DNA of 64,000 nt from Aquimarina mycalae (GCF_029906345.1 NZ_JARYGY010000003.1:124001-188000), one strand, 5' to 3'. Positions 43,631-53,171 are shown, counted from the first letter of the stretch. Program-made: numbers and translations. Notes: generated by a model not told the origin, from the sequence alone.

Positions 43631-43671
43631 AAAAAAGCACAATCAAAGTAGATCTTTGATTGTGCTTTTAA
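43631..43671 (-). terminator. Terminator of the prolyl oligopeptidase gene
   Basis: AAAGCACAATCAAAG pairs with CTTTGATTGTGCTTT perfectly around a 5-base loop, followed on the minus strand by six T. It starts about 23 bases after the stop codon. Confidence 0.9.
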
Positions 43672-43693
43672 ATTATTCAATAAAAGTACAGTC

Positions 43694-45787
43694 TTATTTT
43701 TTCAATTTCATATTTAAATATGTATAAATACTTGACAACATATATGCACTTTGCTCATTAGTAGAAGCTCCGCCATGACCTCCTTCAACAGTTTCATGAT
43801 ATAAGAAAGGATGTCCCATATCTTTCATTTTTGCTGCCATTTTTCTTGCGTGTCCTGGATGCACTCTATCATCCTTAGTTGATGTTACAAAAAGAACTTC
43901 TGGGTATTTTTTATCTTTAAAAACATTGTGATATGGTGAATATTTTTTGATGTATGCCCATTCTTCAGGAATATCTGGATTGCCATACTCTCCCATCCAA
44001 CTCGCGCCAGCAAGTAATTTAGAATATCTTTTCATATCTAATAAGGGTGCACCTACAACAACCGCATTATAAAGGTCAGGCCTCTGCGTAAAAATAACAC
44101 CTGCTAATAAACCTCCATTACTCCATCCATAAGCACCCAGATGTGCTGGAGCTGTTATTTTCTTTGCTATCAAATCTTCACTAACTGCATAAAAATCATC
44201 GTACGCATTTTGTCTTTTTTCCTTCAAAGCTGCTTGATGCCAAGAAGGTCCAAACTCACCACCTCCACGAATATTAGCTAGAACATAAACTCCTCCTTGC
44301 TCTAACCATCCAATACCAACTGTAGAACTATAACTAGGTTGTTCTGCAGAGTTAAAACCTCCATATGCATATATTAACGTTGAATTAGACCCATCTAATT
44401 CTAAATTTTCTTTATGAACGATAAAATAAGGAATTAGTGTTCCATCTTTTGAGGTAACCATATTTTGTTTTACCACCAACCCTTTTGAACTAAAACTCTC
44501 TTTACGTTTTTTGGCAATTTTAATGGTAGTATCCTGAACAAAATATAAAGTTGTAGGAGTAATAAAATTGCTATAAGTAAAAAAGTAATTATTATTCTCT
44601 CCACCACTTGCAGATCTTAGGTAAATACTTCCATATTGTGGGGCATCAATTTTTTCACCAACCCATGTATCACTTTCTAATGTGTACTTAATCAAATTGT
44701 TCTGAACATTCTCCATGGTATTGACAACTACAAAATCCTTTGATAATGAAGTAGAAACGAAACTTGATTTATTGTTAGGTTGATAAATAGTCTTTACATC
44801 TAACTCTCCTGAAATACTTTTTGTGAAATTTAAACTAACCAGTGATCCTTTTTTATAAATAACATCTTTTACTTTCCAATCTGATTGCAAAGAAATTATA
44901 AACTGATTTTTATGATATCCGCTAAGTTGTGCGTCTTTTGGTATATCAATTTTTATTAACTTTTCACCTTGTATATTATAAAGTTCTATATCATAAAAAG
45001 TTTTCGCATTGTACACAAAAGCATGTCTTTTCTTATCACTAAAAAAAGTTCCTCCAAAAACTCCCACATTAGTCTGATCTGTTTCGAAAACAAACTTAGC
45101 TTCTTCGATAGCAGTTCCTCTTTTCCATATTTTAACCTGTCTAGGGTACCCTGAATTGGTTAAAGTTCCTTCTCCAAAGTTTCTGTATATGAGAATGTTA
45201 TCCTTATCAATCCATGATGCTCCTCCTTTGCTTTCTTTCAATCTAAAACCATTTTTCACAAAGGATTTAGTTTCTACATTGAATTCTCTAATTTCATTTT
45301 CATCTTTTCCTCCATCTGATAAGATTATTAAACAAATTTTGTTATCAGGTTTAAGCCAATCTACTCCTTTATATACCCATTTTTTATTTTCTTCTTTTGA
45401 CAATAGGTCTAAATCAAGAATTACTTCCCAATTATTTCCATTGTTAGTATAATCGGTAAATAACATTCTTCTAAGTACTCCTCTTTCATTATGTTCGTCT
45501 CTCCAAAAATTATACACATAATCTCCTACCATAGAAGGGTAAGCTATCTTATCTTTATCATTAAATGTTTCAAGATACTTTTGCTTCAGTGGGTCAAAAA
45601 GTGCATTAGACGTAATTGTATTTTTCGAAATTTCATTTTGAGCTTTTACCCAATCTAACGATTTTTCACTTTCTACTTCCTCCAACCATAAATATGGGTC
45701 TTCTTCTACTTTGATTTGAGATTGAACAAATTCAATATGCAATAGTGTTAAACCAATTACAATCAGAGCTAATTTTGTTTTTTTCAT
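43694..45787 (-). CDS. Secreted prolyl oligopeptidase (peptidase S9A)
   Basis: A 697-residue protein with a signal peptide (about 1-23), a seven-bladed beta-propeller region at about 75-430, and an alpha/beta-hydrolase domain to the end. Catalytic residues are Ser in GAYGWSNGGLLAG, Asp in TSTKDDRVHPGH and His in VEGGHGG. Members cleave after proline in short peptides; the propeller excludes large proteins. With an N-terminal signal it should act in the periplasm or outside. A terminator follows. Confidence 0.94.
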   Translation of the reverse strand: MKKTKLALIVIGLTLLHIEFVQSQIKVEEDPYLWLEEVESEKSLDWVKAQNEISKNTITSNALFDPLKQKYLETFNDKDKIAYPSMVGDYVYNFWRDEHNERGVLRRMLFTDYTNNGNNWEVILDLDLLSKEENKKWVYKGVDWLKPDNKICLIILSDGGKDENEIREFNVETKSFVKNGFRLKESKGGASWIDKDNILIYRNFGEGTLTNSGYPRQVKIWKRGTAIEEAKFVFETDQTNVGVFGGTFFSDKKRHAFVYNAKTFYDIELYNIQGEKLIKIDIPKDAQLSGYHKNQFIISLQSDWKVKDVIYKKGSLVSLNFTKSISGELDVKTIYQPNNKSSFVSTSLSKDFVVVNTMENVQNNLIKYTLESDTWVGEKIDAPQYGSIYLRSASGGENNNYFFTYSNFITPTTLYFVQDTTIKIAKKRKESFSSKGLVVKQNMVTSKDGTLIPYFIVHKENLELDGSNSTLIYAYGGFNSAEQPSYSSTVGIGWLEQGGVYVLANIRGGGEFGPSWHQAALKEKRQNAYDDFYAVSEDLIAKKITAPAHLGAYGWSNGGLLAGVIFTQRPDLYNAVVVGAPLLDMKRYSKLLAGASWMGEYGNPDIPEEWAYIKKYSPYHNVFKDKKYPEVLFVTSTKDDRVHPGHARKMAAKMKDMGHPFLYHETVEGGHGGASTNEQSAYMLSSIYTYLNMKLKK

Positions 45788-45891
45788 GTCATCTTTTTAT
45801 TTACCGACTCATAATATTAAAATACATGTGTCATTATTATTGAAAATGTTACCCATTTATTTAGAAAAATATTTAAAATAACTCAAAATCC

Positions 45892-48813
45892 TTATCTTAA
45901 AGCTTCTTTTAATATACTTACTGGATGCCGCGCAGTGCGCTTTGTTCCATCTTTGATTTGATGCCTGCAACTAGTGCCTACTGCAGCAATTGTAATAGTT
46001 CCTGATGTTTTTCTTATAGCAGGGAACAAGGTTTGTTCTCCTACTTGCATACTAAGTTCATAATGTTCTTTTTCATACCCAAAAGATCCAGCCATACCGC
46101 AACATCCAGATGGAATGATTGTTACTTTAAAGTTTTCTGGTAAATTTAGATATACAAAAGTTGAATGAATAGTAGATAATGCTTTTTGATGACAATGACC
46201 GTGAAGTTTTATTACTTTTTCTTCTTTAGTAAATTGTGCAGCTTTGATGTTTCCTAGTTCTATTTCTGACTTTAGAAATTCATCAATAAGAAATGAGTTT
46301 TTAGAAAGCGATATAGCCATCTCTTTATCATCTGATAATCGTAGATACTCATCTCTAAACGTTAATATTGCAGATGGTTCTAATCCAATGAGAGGAAATT
46401 GATCCGAAACTATTCCACTAAAAATATTTACATTATAATTTGCTATTGCTTTTGCCTGTTTTAGTAATCCTTTGGATATAAAAGTTCTTCCGCTTTCTTT
46501 ATGATCAACAATTCTTACTTCGTACTCTAAACTGGTCAATAATTCTATCGCATCAATACCAATATCAGTATCTAAATGATTTGTAAATTCATCAATAAAA
46601 AAGTAAACTGTTTTGATTGGTTTTTTGGGTTGTAGTAAAGCTAAATTCCTTGTACACCAACTTCTATGGGATTGTTTACTTAATGTAGGTAATTCTCTTT
46701 CTTTTGCTATGCCTAAGGTAGATTTTAAAATCCCAGAAGTAAGCTTATTTTTGAAAAAGAAGTTTGTAAACCCAGGAGCTATACTACCGAAACTATTTAA
46801 CCTATTATTATAGGCAAACAATTTCGTTCTAAGAGAGACTCCGTTTTCTTTTTGATATTGATATTCAAACTCAGCTTTAAGTGTTGCTACATCAACATTA
46901 GAAGGACACTCACTAGAACAACCTTTACAGCTAAGACAAAGATCAAAAACTTCTTTTAATTCTTCTTGATTGAACTTATTAGCTTTTTGGTTATTCGTTA
47001 AAACTTCTCGAAGCGCATTGGCACGTCCTCTGGTTGTATCTTTTTCATTCTTAGTTACTCTATAACTCGGACACATCGTTCCTCCTGCTTCTACAGATTT
47101 TCTACAATCTCCACTACCATTACATTTTTCTGCAGCTCGTAAAATACCGAAAGAATCCTCAAAGTTTAATATCGTTTCAATTGCTGGTTCCTCTCGATCT
47201 ACTTCATACCGAAGTTGTTCATTCATAGGATATGCATCGACTATTTTACCTGGATTAAAAATATTATTAGGATCAAATACCTCTTTAATATTTTTTAATA
47301 ATCTATAGTTATCCTCTCCAATCATAAATGGAATATACCCTGCTCGTACAATACCATCTCCATGCTCTCCACTTATGGATCCATTATATTTCTTAACAAG
47401 AGTTGCTACATCATCTGTAATTTTTTTAAACAATACTACATCTTCTTTTTGTTTTAAATCAAGAATTGGTCTAAGATGAAGTTCTCCTGCGCCAGCGTGA
47501 GCATAATACACAGCTTGCTGATTATATTTTTTCATTAGATCAGAAAACTCAGCAATATAATTTGCCAAGTCAGGCAATGCTACTGCCGTGTCTTCAATAC
47601 AAGCAACTGCCTTTTTATCTCCTACTATATTTCCAAGTAAACCTAAACCTGCTTTACGAAGTTCTAAAGCCTGATCAATCTCATTACCCAATAATATAGG
47701 ATTCGCATATGATAATTTTGAGGCAATTAAAGTCTGTAATAACTTATCTTTTTGTTTTTCAAGTTGATCTTTATTATCAGCTCTTAACTCTAACATTAAA
47801 ATAGCTTGTGGATCATCGACTATAAAGAAACGGTTTTTAAGCTGTTCTGTATTATTTTTGGTACAATCTAAAATGGTTTTATCCATCATTTCACAAGTAA
47901 ATAATGAATGTTTCATTACTGGTGCGACAGCATTTAAACAATCTTCAATTGACCTAAAATGAGCGGCAATCATCAATGATTCTTTCGGAGGTAACTCATC
48001 TAATTGTAACATTATCTCAGTAGTAAAAGCCAATGTACCTTCACTTCCAGATAGTAATTTACACATGGTAAAACTATCTTCTTCCTTAGAAAAAACGTTA
48101 GATCTTATTAACTCATCAATGGCATATCCGGTATTACGTCGATGTATTTCTGGTTTTGGAAAATTAGTTTTAATTCTATGTTGTACTTCCACATCAGAAA
48201 GTTCATCAAAGAGTGTTCTGTAAATCTTACCTTCTAATGTTTCAACACTTTTTTTAGCTTCAAAATCCTCTACAGAAACATCAGAAAAAACCGCTTCACT
48301 ACCATCGGATAACAATGTTTGCAACGCTAACACCTTGTCTCTTGTTACTCCGTATTGGATAGAAGTGGTACCGCTACTATTATTACCAACCATTCCTCCT
48401 ATCATACAGCGATTAGATGTAGAAGTATTTGGTCCAAAAAATAATCCTAAAGGTTTCAGATATCTATTAAGATCATCCCGTATTACTCCTGGCTGAACAG
48501 TTACAGTTTTCTTTTGCTCATCAACAGAAATAATTTTTGTGAAATATTTAGAAACATCAACCACAATACCATCACCAACGCATTGTCCTGCAAGAGATGT
48601 TCCTGCTGTTCTAGGGATTAAACCACAATGTTTTGTATTAGCAAAATGAATAATTTTCTTTAAATCACTAATATTTTTTGGAAAGGCTACAGCTGTTGGA
48701 ATTCTGCGATAAACCGATGCATCTGTAGCGTATAATGATTTAGTAAGGAGATCAAATTGTACTTCTCCTTCTAACTGATCTTGTAATTCTTTTAAATCAG
48801 TTTCTTTTATCAT
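45892..48813 (-). CDS. FAD/Fe-S oxidoreductase, likely D-2-hydroxyglutarate dehydrogenase (YdiJ type)
   Basis: A 973-residue fusion of a GlcD-like flavin half and a GlcF-like iron-sulfur half. FAD_binding_4 at about 35-210 (RTAGTSLAGQCVGDGIVVDVS), FAD-oxidase C domain at about 270-530 with YYAHAGAGELHLRP and SGEHGDGIVR, then two 4Fe-4S motifs (CNGSGDCRKS and CLSCKGCSSECPSN, about 570-640) and CCG-type cysteines (GHCHQKALS, PSGCCGMAGSFGYE) near the end. E. coli YdiJ, of this architecture, oxidises D-2-hydroxyglutarate; D-lactate or glycolate dehydrogenase are alternatives. The adjacent HglS-type gene makes D-2-hydroxyglutarate, which favours the first. It overlaps the upstream Lrp gene by 4 bases (ATGA). 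Confidence 0.88.
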   Translation of the reverse strand: MIKETDLKELQDQLEGEVQFDLLTKSLYATDASVYRRIPTAVAFPKNISDLKKIIHFANTKHCGLIPRTAGTSLAGQCVGDGIVVDVSKYFTKIISVDEQKKTVTVQPGVIRDDLNRYLKPLGLFFGPNTSTSNRCMIGGMVGNNSSGTTSIQYGVTRDKVLALQTLLSDGSEAVFSDVSVEDFEAKKSVETLEGKIYRTLFDELSDVEVQHRIKTNFPKPEIHRRNTGYAIDELIRSNVFSKEEDSFTMCKLLSGSEGTLAFTTEIMLQLDELPPKESLMIAAHFRSIEDCLNAVAPVMKHSLFTCEMMDKTILDCTKNNTEQLKNRFFIVDDPQAILMLELRADNKDQLEKQKDKLLQTLIASKLSYANPILLGNEIDQALELRKAGLGLLGNIVGDKKAVACIEDTAVALPDLANYIAEFSDLMKKYNQQAVYYAHAGAGELHLRPILDLKQKEDVVLFKKITDDVATLVKKYNGSISGEHGDGIVRAGYIPFMIGEDNYRLLKNIKEVFDPNNIFNPGKIVDAYPMNEQLRYEVDREEPAIETILNFEDSFGILRAAEKCNGSGDCRKSVEAGGTMCPSYRVTKNEKDTTRGRANALREVLTNNQKANKFNQEELKEVFDLCLSCKGCSSECPSNVDVATLKAEFEYQYQKENGVSLRTKLFAYNNRLNSFGSIAPGFTNFFFKNKLTSGILKSTLGIAKERELPTLSKQSHRSWCTRNLALLQPKKPIKTVYFFIDEFTNHLDTDIGIDAIELLTSLEYEVRIVDHKESGRTFISKGLLKQAKAIANYNVNIFSGIVSDQFPLIGLEPSAILTFRDEYLRLSDDKEMAISLSKNSFLIDEFLKSEIELGNIKAAQFTKEEKVIKLHGHCHQKALSTIHSTFVYLNLPENFKVTIIPSGCCGMAGSFGYEKEHYELSMQVGEQTLFPAIRKTSGTITIAAVGTSCRHQIKDGTKRTARHPVSILKEALR

Positions 48814-49289
48814 AATTGATTTCCTTTTACCAATGTATCCAACGTAATTTGTCTTTTGAAATTAGTATCAAAACAAATAAAACTATCAGTTCCTGCTACT
48901 CCATCAATCTGATGCACTTGCTCATAAAGGATGTTTCGTAAGTGATGATTATCATAGGCAAAGATCAGAATAAAAAGTGCATAATTACCCGAAACATAAT
49001 TACATTCCAGAATTTCGGGTATTTTTCCAAGATCATCAACTACTGATTTTGCATATCTAGCTTCTTTAAGTCGAATTCCAACGTATGATTTTGTCTTATA
49101 TCCTATCTGTTTCTCATCGATTACAAATTCTGCCTTTTGAATTACATTATTCTCTTTTAATTTTCGAATTCTTTGATGTACTAAAGAATTTGAAATTTTT
49201 AACTCTTCAGCAATCTGAGAAAAAGGTTTTCTGGCATCCTCTCTGATCTGAAGAAGTATTTGCTGATCGATATAATCAAAATGATTCAT
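48810..49289 (-). CDS. Lrp/AsnC-family transcriptional regulator
   Basis: A 159-residue regulator. N-terminal HTH at about 4-60 (FSQIAEELKISNSLVHQRIRKLKE) and a C-terminal RAM/ligand-binding domain (SYVGIRLKEARYA, then YNYVSGNYALFILIF-like core). Lrp/AsnC proteins respond to amino acids such as lysine, leucine or asparagine. It overlaps the dehydrogenase gene downstream by 4 bases and diverges from the HglS-type gene, with a long inverted repeat between. That arrangement suggests it controls all three in response to lysine or a related compound. Confidence 0.92.
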   Translation of the reverse strand: MNHFDYIDQQILLQIREDARKPFSQIAEELKISNSLVHQRIRKLKENNVIQKAEFVIDEKQIGYKTKSYVGIRLKEARYAKSVVDDLGKIPEILECNYVSGNYALFILIFAYDNHHLRNILYEQVHQIDGVAGTDSFICFDTNFKRQITLDTLVKGNQL

Positions 49290-49316
49290 AAGCCTTATAA
49301 TTTTAAATGATCTACT

Positions 49317-49343
49317 CTTAAAAAAACTAATTCAGTTTTTAAG
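49317..49343. promoter_or_regulatory. Inverted repeat, candidate Lrp operator
   Basis: CTTAAAAAAACTAATTCAGTTTTTAAG reads nearly the same on both strands: CTTAAAAA...ACT and AGTTTTTAAG flank AATTC. It lies about 28 bases upstream of the lrp start and 109 bases upstream of the HglS-type gene. Confidence 0.45.
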
Positions 49344-49420
49344 TAAAATCAATTTGACATAAAAAAATTACATTACTGATTAATTTAAATATTAAACATC
49401 AATAAAGTAGTCAAATGTAT

Positions 49421-49428
49421 TAATTTTG
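49421..49428 (+). promoter_or_regulatory. -7 box of the HglS-type gene
   Basis: TAATTTTG matches TAnnTTTG, 23 bases before the ATG at 49452. No clear TTG upstream. Confidence 0.4.
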
Positions 49429-49451
49429 TATCAAAATAAAACATACAAGAA

Positions 49452-50264
49452 ATGAATTCTACATTTTTTTTTGAAGAGCTTTGGAAACAATACACCTTAA
49501 AGACTCCATCTGCTAAAAAAATTAAATCGATTTTAGAAACAGCTGGCAATACCGTTTCTAATGATCATATCGCAATTAGAACTTTTGACGATCCTAGAAT
49601 AAATATCGAAGTTCTAGCTAAACCATTCTTGGCTATGGGATATGAAGAAATGGGAGATTATCATTTTGAAGCTAAAAAACTTTATGCAAAACATTATGAG
49701 CATAAGACCGATCTCAATGCTCCTAAAATTTTTATAAGTCAACTACTTACCTATAAATTCTCTGATAAATTACAGCAAACAGTAAAGCACATTCTTGATA
49801 GTATAGATCCTGAGCTGTTTGCGCAAGAGTATCTAATTTTACAAGGTAGAATATGGGATATCCCTTCGTTAGCGATATATGAGAAATTGCAAGAAGAATC
49901 AGAATATGCAGCCTGGATGTATGTAAATGGCTTTTGTTCTAATCATTTTACAATCGATGTTAATAAACTCGAAAACTTTGATACGTTATCTGAAGTGAAT
50001 GATTTTCTTAAAAACCACGGATTTAAAATGAATACTTCTGGAGGTGAAATAAAAGGTACACCTTCTCAATTATTAGAACAATCAAGTATTCTTGCTGATA
50101 AAATAGAGGTAACATTTAAAGAAGGAGTACAAGAAATCACTTCTTGTTATTATGAATTTGCATATCGATACGCTAAAGAAAATGGTGAGTTATTCACTGG
50201 ATTCATAGCTAACTCTGCGGATAAAATTTTTGAGAGTACAGATATGAAGCTACAGGCAGTATAA
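49452..50264 (+). CDS. DUF1338 protein, probable 2-oxoadipate dioxygenase/decarboxylase (HglS type)
   Basis: A 270-residue VOC-like metalloenzyme of the DUF1338 family. In Pseudomonas putida the family member HglS converts 2-oxoadipate to D-2-hydroxyglutarate with loss of CO2, in the lysine (D-lysine / aminoadipate) route. Candidate metal ligands are H39 (SNDHIAIRTFD, with Arg43 in the substrate-arginine position), the His in CSNHFTIDV at about 177, and Glu in CYYEFAYRY at about 239. It is shorter than the P. putida enzyme (~460 residues), as in other Bacteroidota and plants. The divergent Lrp gene and the adjacent D-2-hydroxyglutarate dehydrogenase support this assignment. Confidence 0.85.
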   Translation: MNSTFFFEELWKQYTLKTPSAKKIKSILETAGNTVSNDHIAIRTFDDPRINIEVLAKPFLAMGYEEMGDYHFEAKKLYAKHYEHKTDLNAPKIFISQLLTYKFSDKLQQTVKHILDSIDPELFAQEYLILQGRIWDIPSLAIYEKLQEESEYAAWMYVNGFCSNHFTIDVNKLENFDTLSEVNDFLKNHGFKMNTSGGEIKGTPSQLLEQSSILADKIEVTFKEGVQEITSCYYEFAYRYAKENGELFTGFIANSADKIFESTDMKLQAV

Positions 50265-50385
50265 GATTCATTGAAAAAAATTAACAAACAAGCTAACACT
50301 AAATTAACAAAACCTTAGGTAATCTCGTCACATTAAAAAATAAGATCAAACGTTATAAAGGGATAACAATAAAAACAAAATTATA

Positions 50386-50877
50386 ATGACGAATCGTATT
50401 TTTATAGTGATTACATTATTATTAGGTTCATTTTTCACTGTTCAATCCCAAAACATATCAGAACATGCTATCGGTTTACGTTTAAGTGAAAGTGATGGTT
50501 TCTGGGCAGAGGCTTCTTATCAAGCAAGATTAAGTTCTAAAACAAGGGCAGAATTGGATTTAGGAGTTCAAGGAAAAAGTACTTTTAATGCTCTTAAGCT
50601 AACAGGTATATATCAATGGGTATTTAATATTGATGGTGGTCTTAATTGGTATGTAGGTCCAGGAATTGGAGGAGGTCTCGTAGATTTTGATAATGATGTA
50701 AATAATAGAGATGATCTAGAATCTTTTGGTTTTGTAACAGGAAATGTTGGTATTGAGTTTAATTTTGACTTTCCTTTATTGATATCTCTAGATTTTAGAC
50801 CTGAAATTTATTTTGATGATTACACAAACGATGATATCATATTTAATTTAGGTTTAAGTGCTCGATATAAGTTCTAA
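50386..50877 (+). CDS. Small outer-membrane beta-barrel-like protein, copy 1
   Basis: A 163-residue secreted protein with signal peptide (about 1-21, ending VQSQ) and a beta-rich body of alternating aromatic strands, e.g. GLNWYVGPGIGGGLVDF and SLDFRPEIYF, ending in LSARYKF, a barrel-type C-terminal aromatic residue. It has the same layout as the protein of the next gene (51013-51549), with matching LNWxxGPGIGxGxxDF and C-terminal ARYxF. No transport function can be assigned; such small barrels are common in flavobacteria. Terminator follows. Confidence 0.68.
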   Translation: MTNRIFIVITLLLGSFFTVQSQNISEHAIGLRLSESDGFWAEASYQARLSSKTRAELDLGVQGKSTFNALKLTGIYQWVFNIDGGLNWYVGPGIGGGLVDFDNDVNNRDDLESFGFVTGNVGIEFNFDFPLLISLDFRPEIYFDDYTNDDIIFNLGLSARYKF

Positions 50878-50898
50878 AAGCATCTAACAATAAGATAT

Positions 50899-50937
50899 AT
50901 AAAATCCTTATACTTAATTGTATAAGGATTTTTTTTA
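50899..50937 (+). terminator. Intrinsic terminator of barrel copy 1
   Basis: AAAATCCTTATAC pairs with GTATAAGGATTTT, followed by eight T. Confidence 0.9.
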
Positions 50938-51012
50938 TTTTTTTCTCAATGTATATGTTAACCTCTTCCATTAATATTCCACAAAAGATAAATCTTAAAA
51001 AAACTTACAATC

Positions 51013-51549
51013 ATGAAAAAATTATTTTTTATAGTATCCATTATCACTTTAACTATTAGTTTACAAGCTCAAGAAATTCCTAAAAATGCCATAGGAATAC
51101 GTATTTCTGAGGGAGTTGTTGGTGATGAAGGGTTTGGTCCAGAGATCACATACCAACGACAAATGTTTGGTGAACACAATCGAATTGATATTAATCTAAG
51201 TTGGAGAACCAATTCTTTTATCAATACATATCGCGGTGGTGGATATTTTCATTGGAGCTATAATATATGGGACAATTTAAACTGGTTTGCTGGTCCAGGA
51301 ATAGGAGCTGGATATATAGATTTTAGAAACAGTCTTTTTGGAATAGGAATTTCTGGTGATAGGGATAGTGAGTTCTTTCCTTATGTAGGTGCAGATTTTG
51401 GAGTTGATTATCGTTTTGATTTTCCTCTTCAAGTAGCAGTAAGTATACGTCCCACATATGACATTCATAGTATAGAAAACGCTGCAGGAATCGAAGATGT
51501 AGATAATTTTGGAGTAAATATTGGGATTGCAGCTAGGTATACTTTTTAA
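51013..51549 (+). CDS. Small outer-membrane beta-barrel-like protein, copy 2
   Basis: A 178-residue paralogue of the preceding gene. Signal peptide MKKLFFIVSIITLTISLQAQ, then the matching strands NAIGIRISEG, LNWFAGPGIGAGYIDF and a terminal AARYTF. The insertion between strands is longer than in copy 1. The two genes are tandem, same strand, each with its own terminator, so they are separately expressed. Function unknown. Confidence 0.68.
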   Translation: MKKLFFIVSIITLTISLQAQEIPKNAIGIRISEGVVGDEGFGPEITYQRQMFGEHNRIDINLSWRTNSFINTYRGGGYFHWSYNIWDNLNWFAGPGIGAGYIDFRNSLFGIGISGDRDSEFFPYVGADFGVDYRFDFPLQVAVSIRPTYDIHSIENAAGIEDVDNFGVNIGIAARYTF

Positions 51550-51589
51550 AATGTGTAGAAATCAAATAGTTTGATTTACTTTAGTTGTT

Positions 51590-51636
51590 ATATAAAGCGC
51601 TTTGATACAATTTGATCTCAGCGCTTTATTTTTTTA
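51590..51636. terminator. Bidirectional terminator between convergent genes
   Basis: ATAAAGCGCT pairs with AGCGCTTTAT over a long loop, followed by a T run on the plus strand. It serves barrel copy 2 and reaches into the end of bshA on the other strand. Confidence 0.7.
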
Positions 51637-52761
51637 TACCATTTCTAAAGCATTCTCATATAAAGCTAAATATAGAGGAACTATCTTATCTATATCAAAT
51701 TTCATAGCCTCATTAAAAGCACCTTCTTTAAACTTCTCCAAAATATAGTCTTCTTTTAAGATACTTATTGCTTTTTCTGACATATCTTTTACATCACCAA
51801 CATCACTTAAATATCCTGAAATCCCTTGTATATTTACTTCGGGTATTCCTCCTGCATTACTAGATATTACTGGCACTTTATTGACCATAGCTTCTAATGC
51901 TGCTAACCCAAAGCTTTCTCTTTCTGAAGGCAATAAAAACAAATCAGAAAAGCATAATATTTTATCTATTTCATTACTATTTCCTAAGAAAATAACTTTA
52001 TCCTTAATACCTAATTCTTTACACTTTTGTTCTGCTGGTTCCCGTTCAGGACCATCTCCTACCATTAAGAGCTTGGCAGGAATCTCTTTTTGTATATTGT
52101 AAAATATATCTACAACATCGGTAATTCGTTTTACAGGTCTAAAGTTACTTATATGTGTTACAATTCTCTCATCGGGAGTTGCCATTAATTCACGTTGACA
52201 ATCTGTAAAGCTAGTTTTGCGAAGGTTAGCATCAATAAAATTAGGTACTACTTTTATCTCCTTTTTAATGTCAAACAATCGTAATGTATCTTCTTTTAGG
52301 CTTTGGGATACAGAAGTTACAATATCACTTTTATTAATACTAAAAGTTACTGCAGGCTTATAAAAAGGATGATTACCAACTAAGGTAATATCTGTTCCGT
52401 GTAAAGTAGTTACCATTGGAATATGAATTCCTTCTTCCACCAACATTTTTTTAGCCATATATCCTGCATACGCATGCGGAATCGCATAATGTACATGCAG
52501 TATATCTATTTCATATTTTTTTATTGTATCGACTAACTTACTTGATAACGCTAATTCATACGGTTGATAATGAAAAAGCGGATATTCTGGGACATTCACT
52601 TCATGAAAATGAATATTAGGACTTAAAAGACCTAGACGTACAGGTTGTTTATAGGTAATAAAATGTACCTCATGATTTAATTTAGACAATGCAATCCCCA
52701 ATTCGGTAGCCACTACTCCACTACCTCCAAAAGTTGGATAACAAACAATAGCAATTTTCAT
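51634..52761 (-). CDS. bshA: N-acetyl-alpha-D-glucosaminyl L-malate synthase BshA
   Basis: About 375 residues from the ATG at 52761 (MKIAIVCYPTFGGSGVVATE); a TTG 27 bases upstream is less likely. A GT4 retaining glycosyltransferase of the BshA family, the first step of bacillithiol synthesis, joining UDP-GlcNAc to L-malate. Diagnostic regions are the N-terminal PTFGGSGVVATELG, the HFITYKQPVRL segment, HVHYAIPHAYAG, and the C-terminal SERESFGLAALEAMVNKVPVI block that contacts the UDP sugar. Bacillithiol is a thiol used by many Bacteroidota. bshB and bshC are not in the window. Confidence 0.93.
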   Translation of the reverse strand: MKIAIVCYPTFGGSGVVATELGIALSKLNHEVHFITYKQPVRLGLLSPNIHFHEVNVPEYPLFHYQPYELALSSKLVDTIKKYEIDILHVHYAIPHAYAGYMAKKMLVEEGIHIPMVTTLHGTDITLVGNHPFYKPAVTFSINKSDIVTSVSQSLKEDTLRLFDIKKEIKVVPNFIDANLRKTSFTDCQRELMATPDERIVTHISNFRPVKRITDVVDIFYNIQKEIPAKLLMVGDGPEREPAEQKCKELGIKDKVIFLGNSNEIDKILCFSDLFLLPSERESFGLAALEAMVNKVPVISSNAGGIPEVNIQGISGYLSDVGDVKDMSEKAISILKEDYILEKFKEGAFNEAMKFDIDKIVPLYLALYENALEMV

Positions 52762-52865
52762 TCTTTTGATAATTTTTCCGTGGTACAAGGTACAAGAAAA
52801 TTAGTATTACCTATTGTTAAAGGAGTTGTAAAAAAGTTGTTTGATTGTGTGTTTAAAAATAAAAA

Positions 52866-53171
52866 AAGCAGATCATAAGCCGGATTCTGTAACCACAAAA
52901 GATGGGTCCTTATCATTTATCTAGCTCTGATATTACTATCAGAATCAAACCGCCTACCCTCCAACATTGGGCGCGCAACCCTCAGACGTTGGTTTACATG
53001 ACGTTGCACCGTATAGAGTTTACCTGGTTTCACTACAGCATTACCTGTACATACTTTCTGCTGCACTTGTCCTCGTCTCACGACGGACGGGAATTACCCG
53101 CTATACTGCGCTATGGTGTCCGGACTTTCCTCTCTTTCGACAAATCGAAACAGCGATAAGGTGATCTGCTT
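52866..53171 (-). ncRNA. rnpB: RNase P RNA (type A)
   Basis: The minus strand carries the universal RNase P blocks: GAGGAAAGTCCGGAC near the 5' end and ACAGAATCCGGCTTAT near the 3' end, and the 5' AAGCAGATCA pairs with TGATCTGCTT at the 3' end as helix P1, followed by a T-run. The overall length of about 305 bases fits. It is the catalytic RNA that matures tRNA 5' ends. Two plus-strand reading frames over this region are accidental. Confidence 0.95.

Noticed and set aside
52902..53164. Two overlapping plus-strand reading frames of 65 and 85 codons
   Set aside because: They lie inside the RNase P RNA gene on the minus strand, whose conserved blocks explain the sequence completely.
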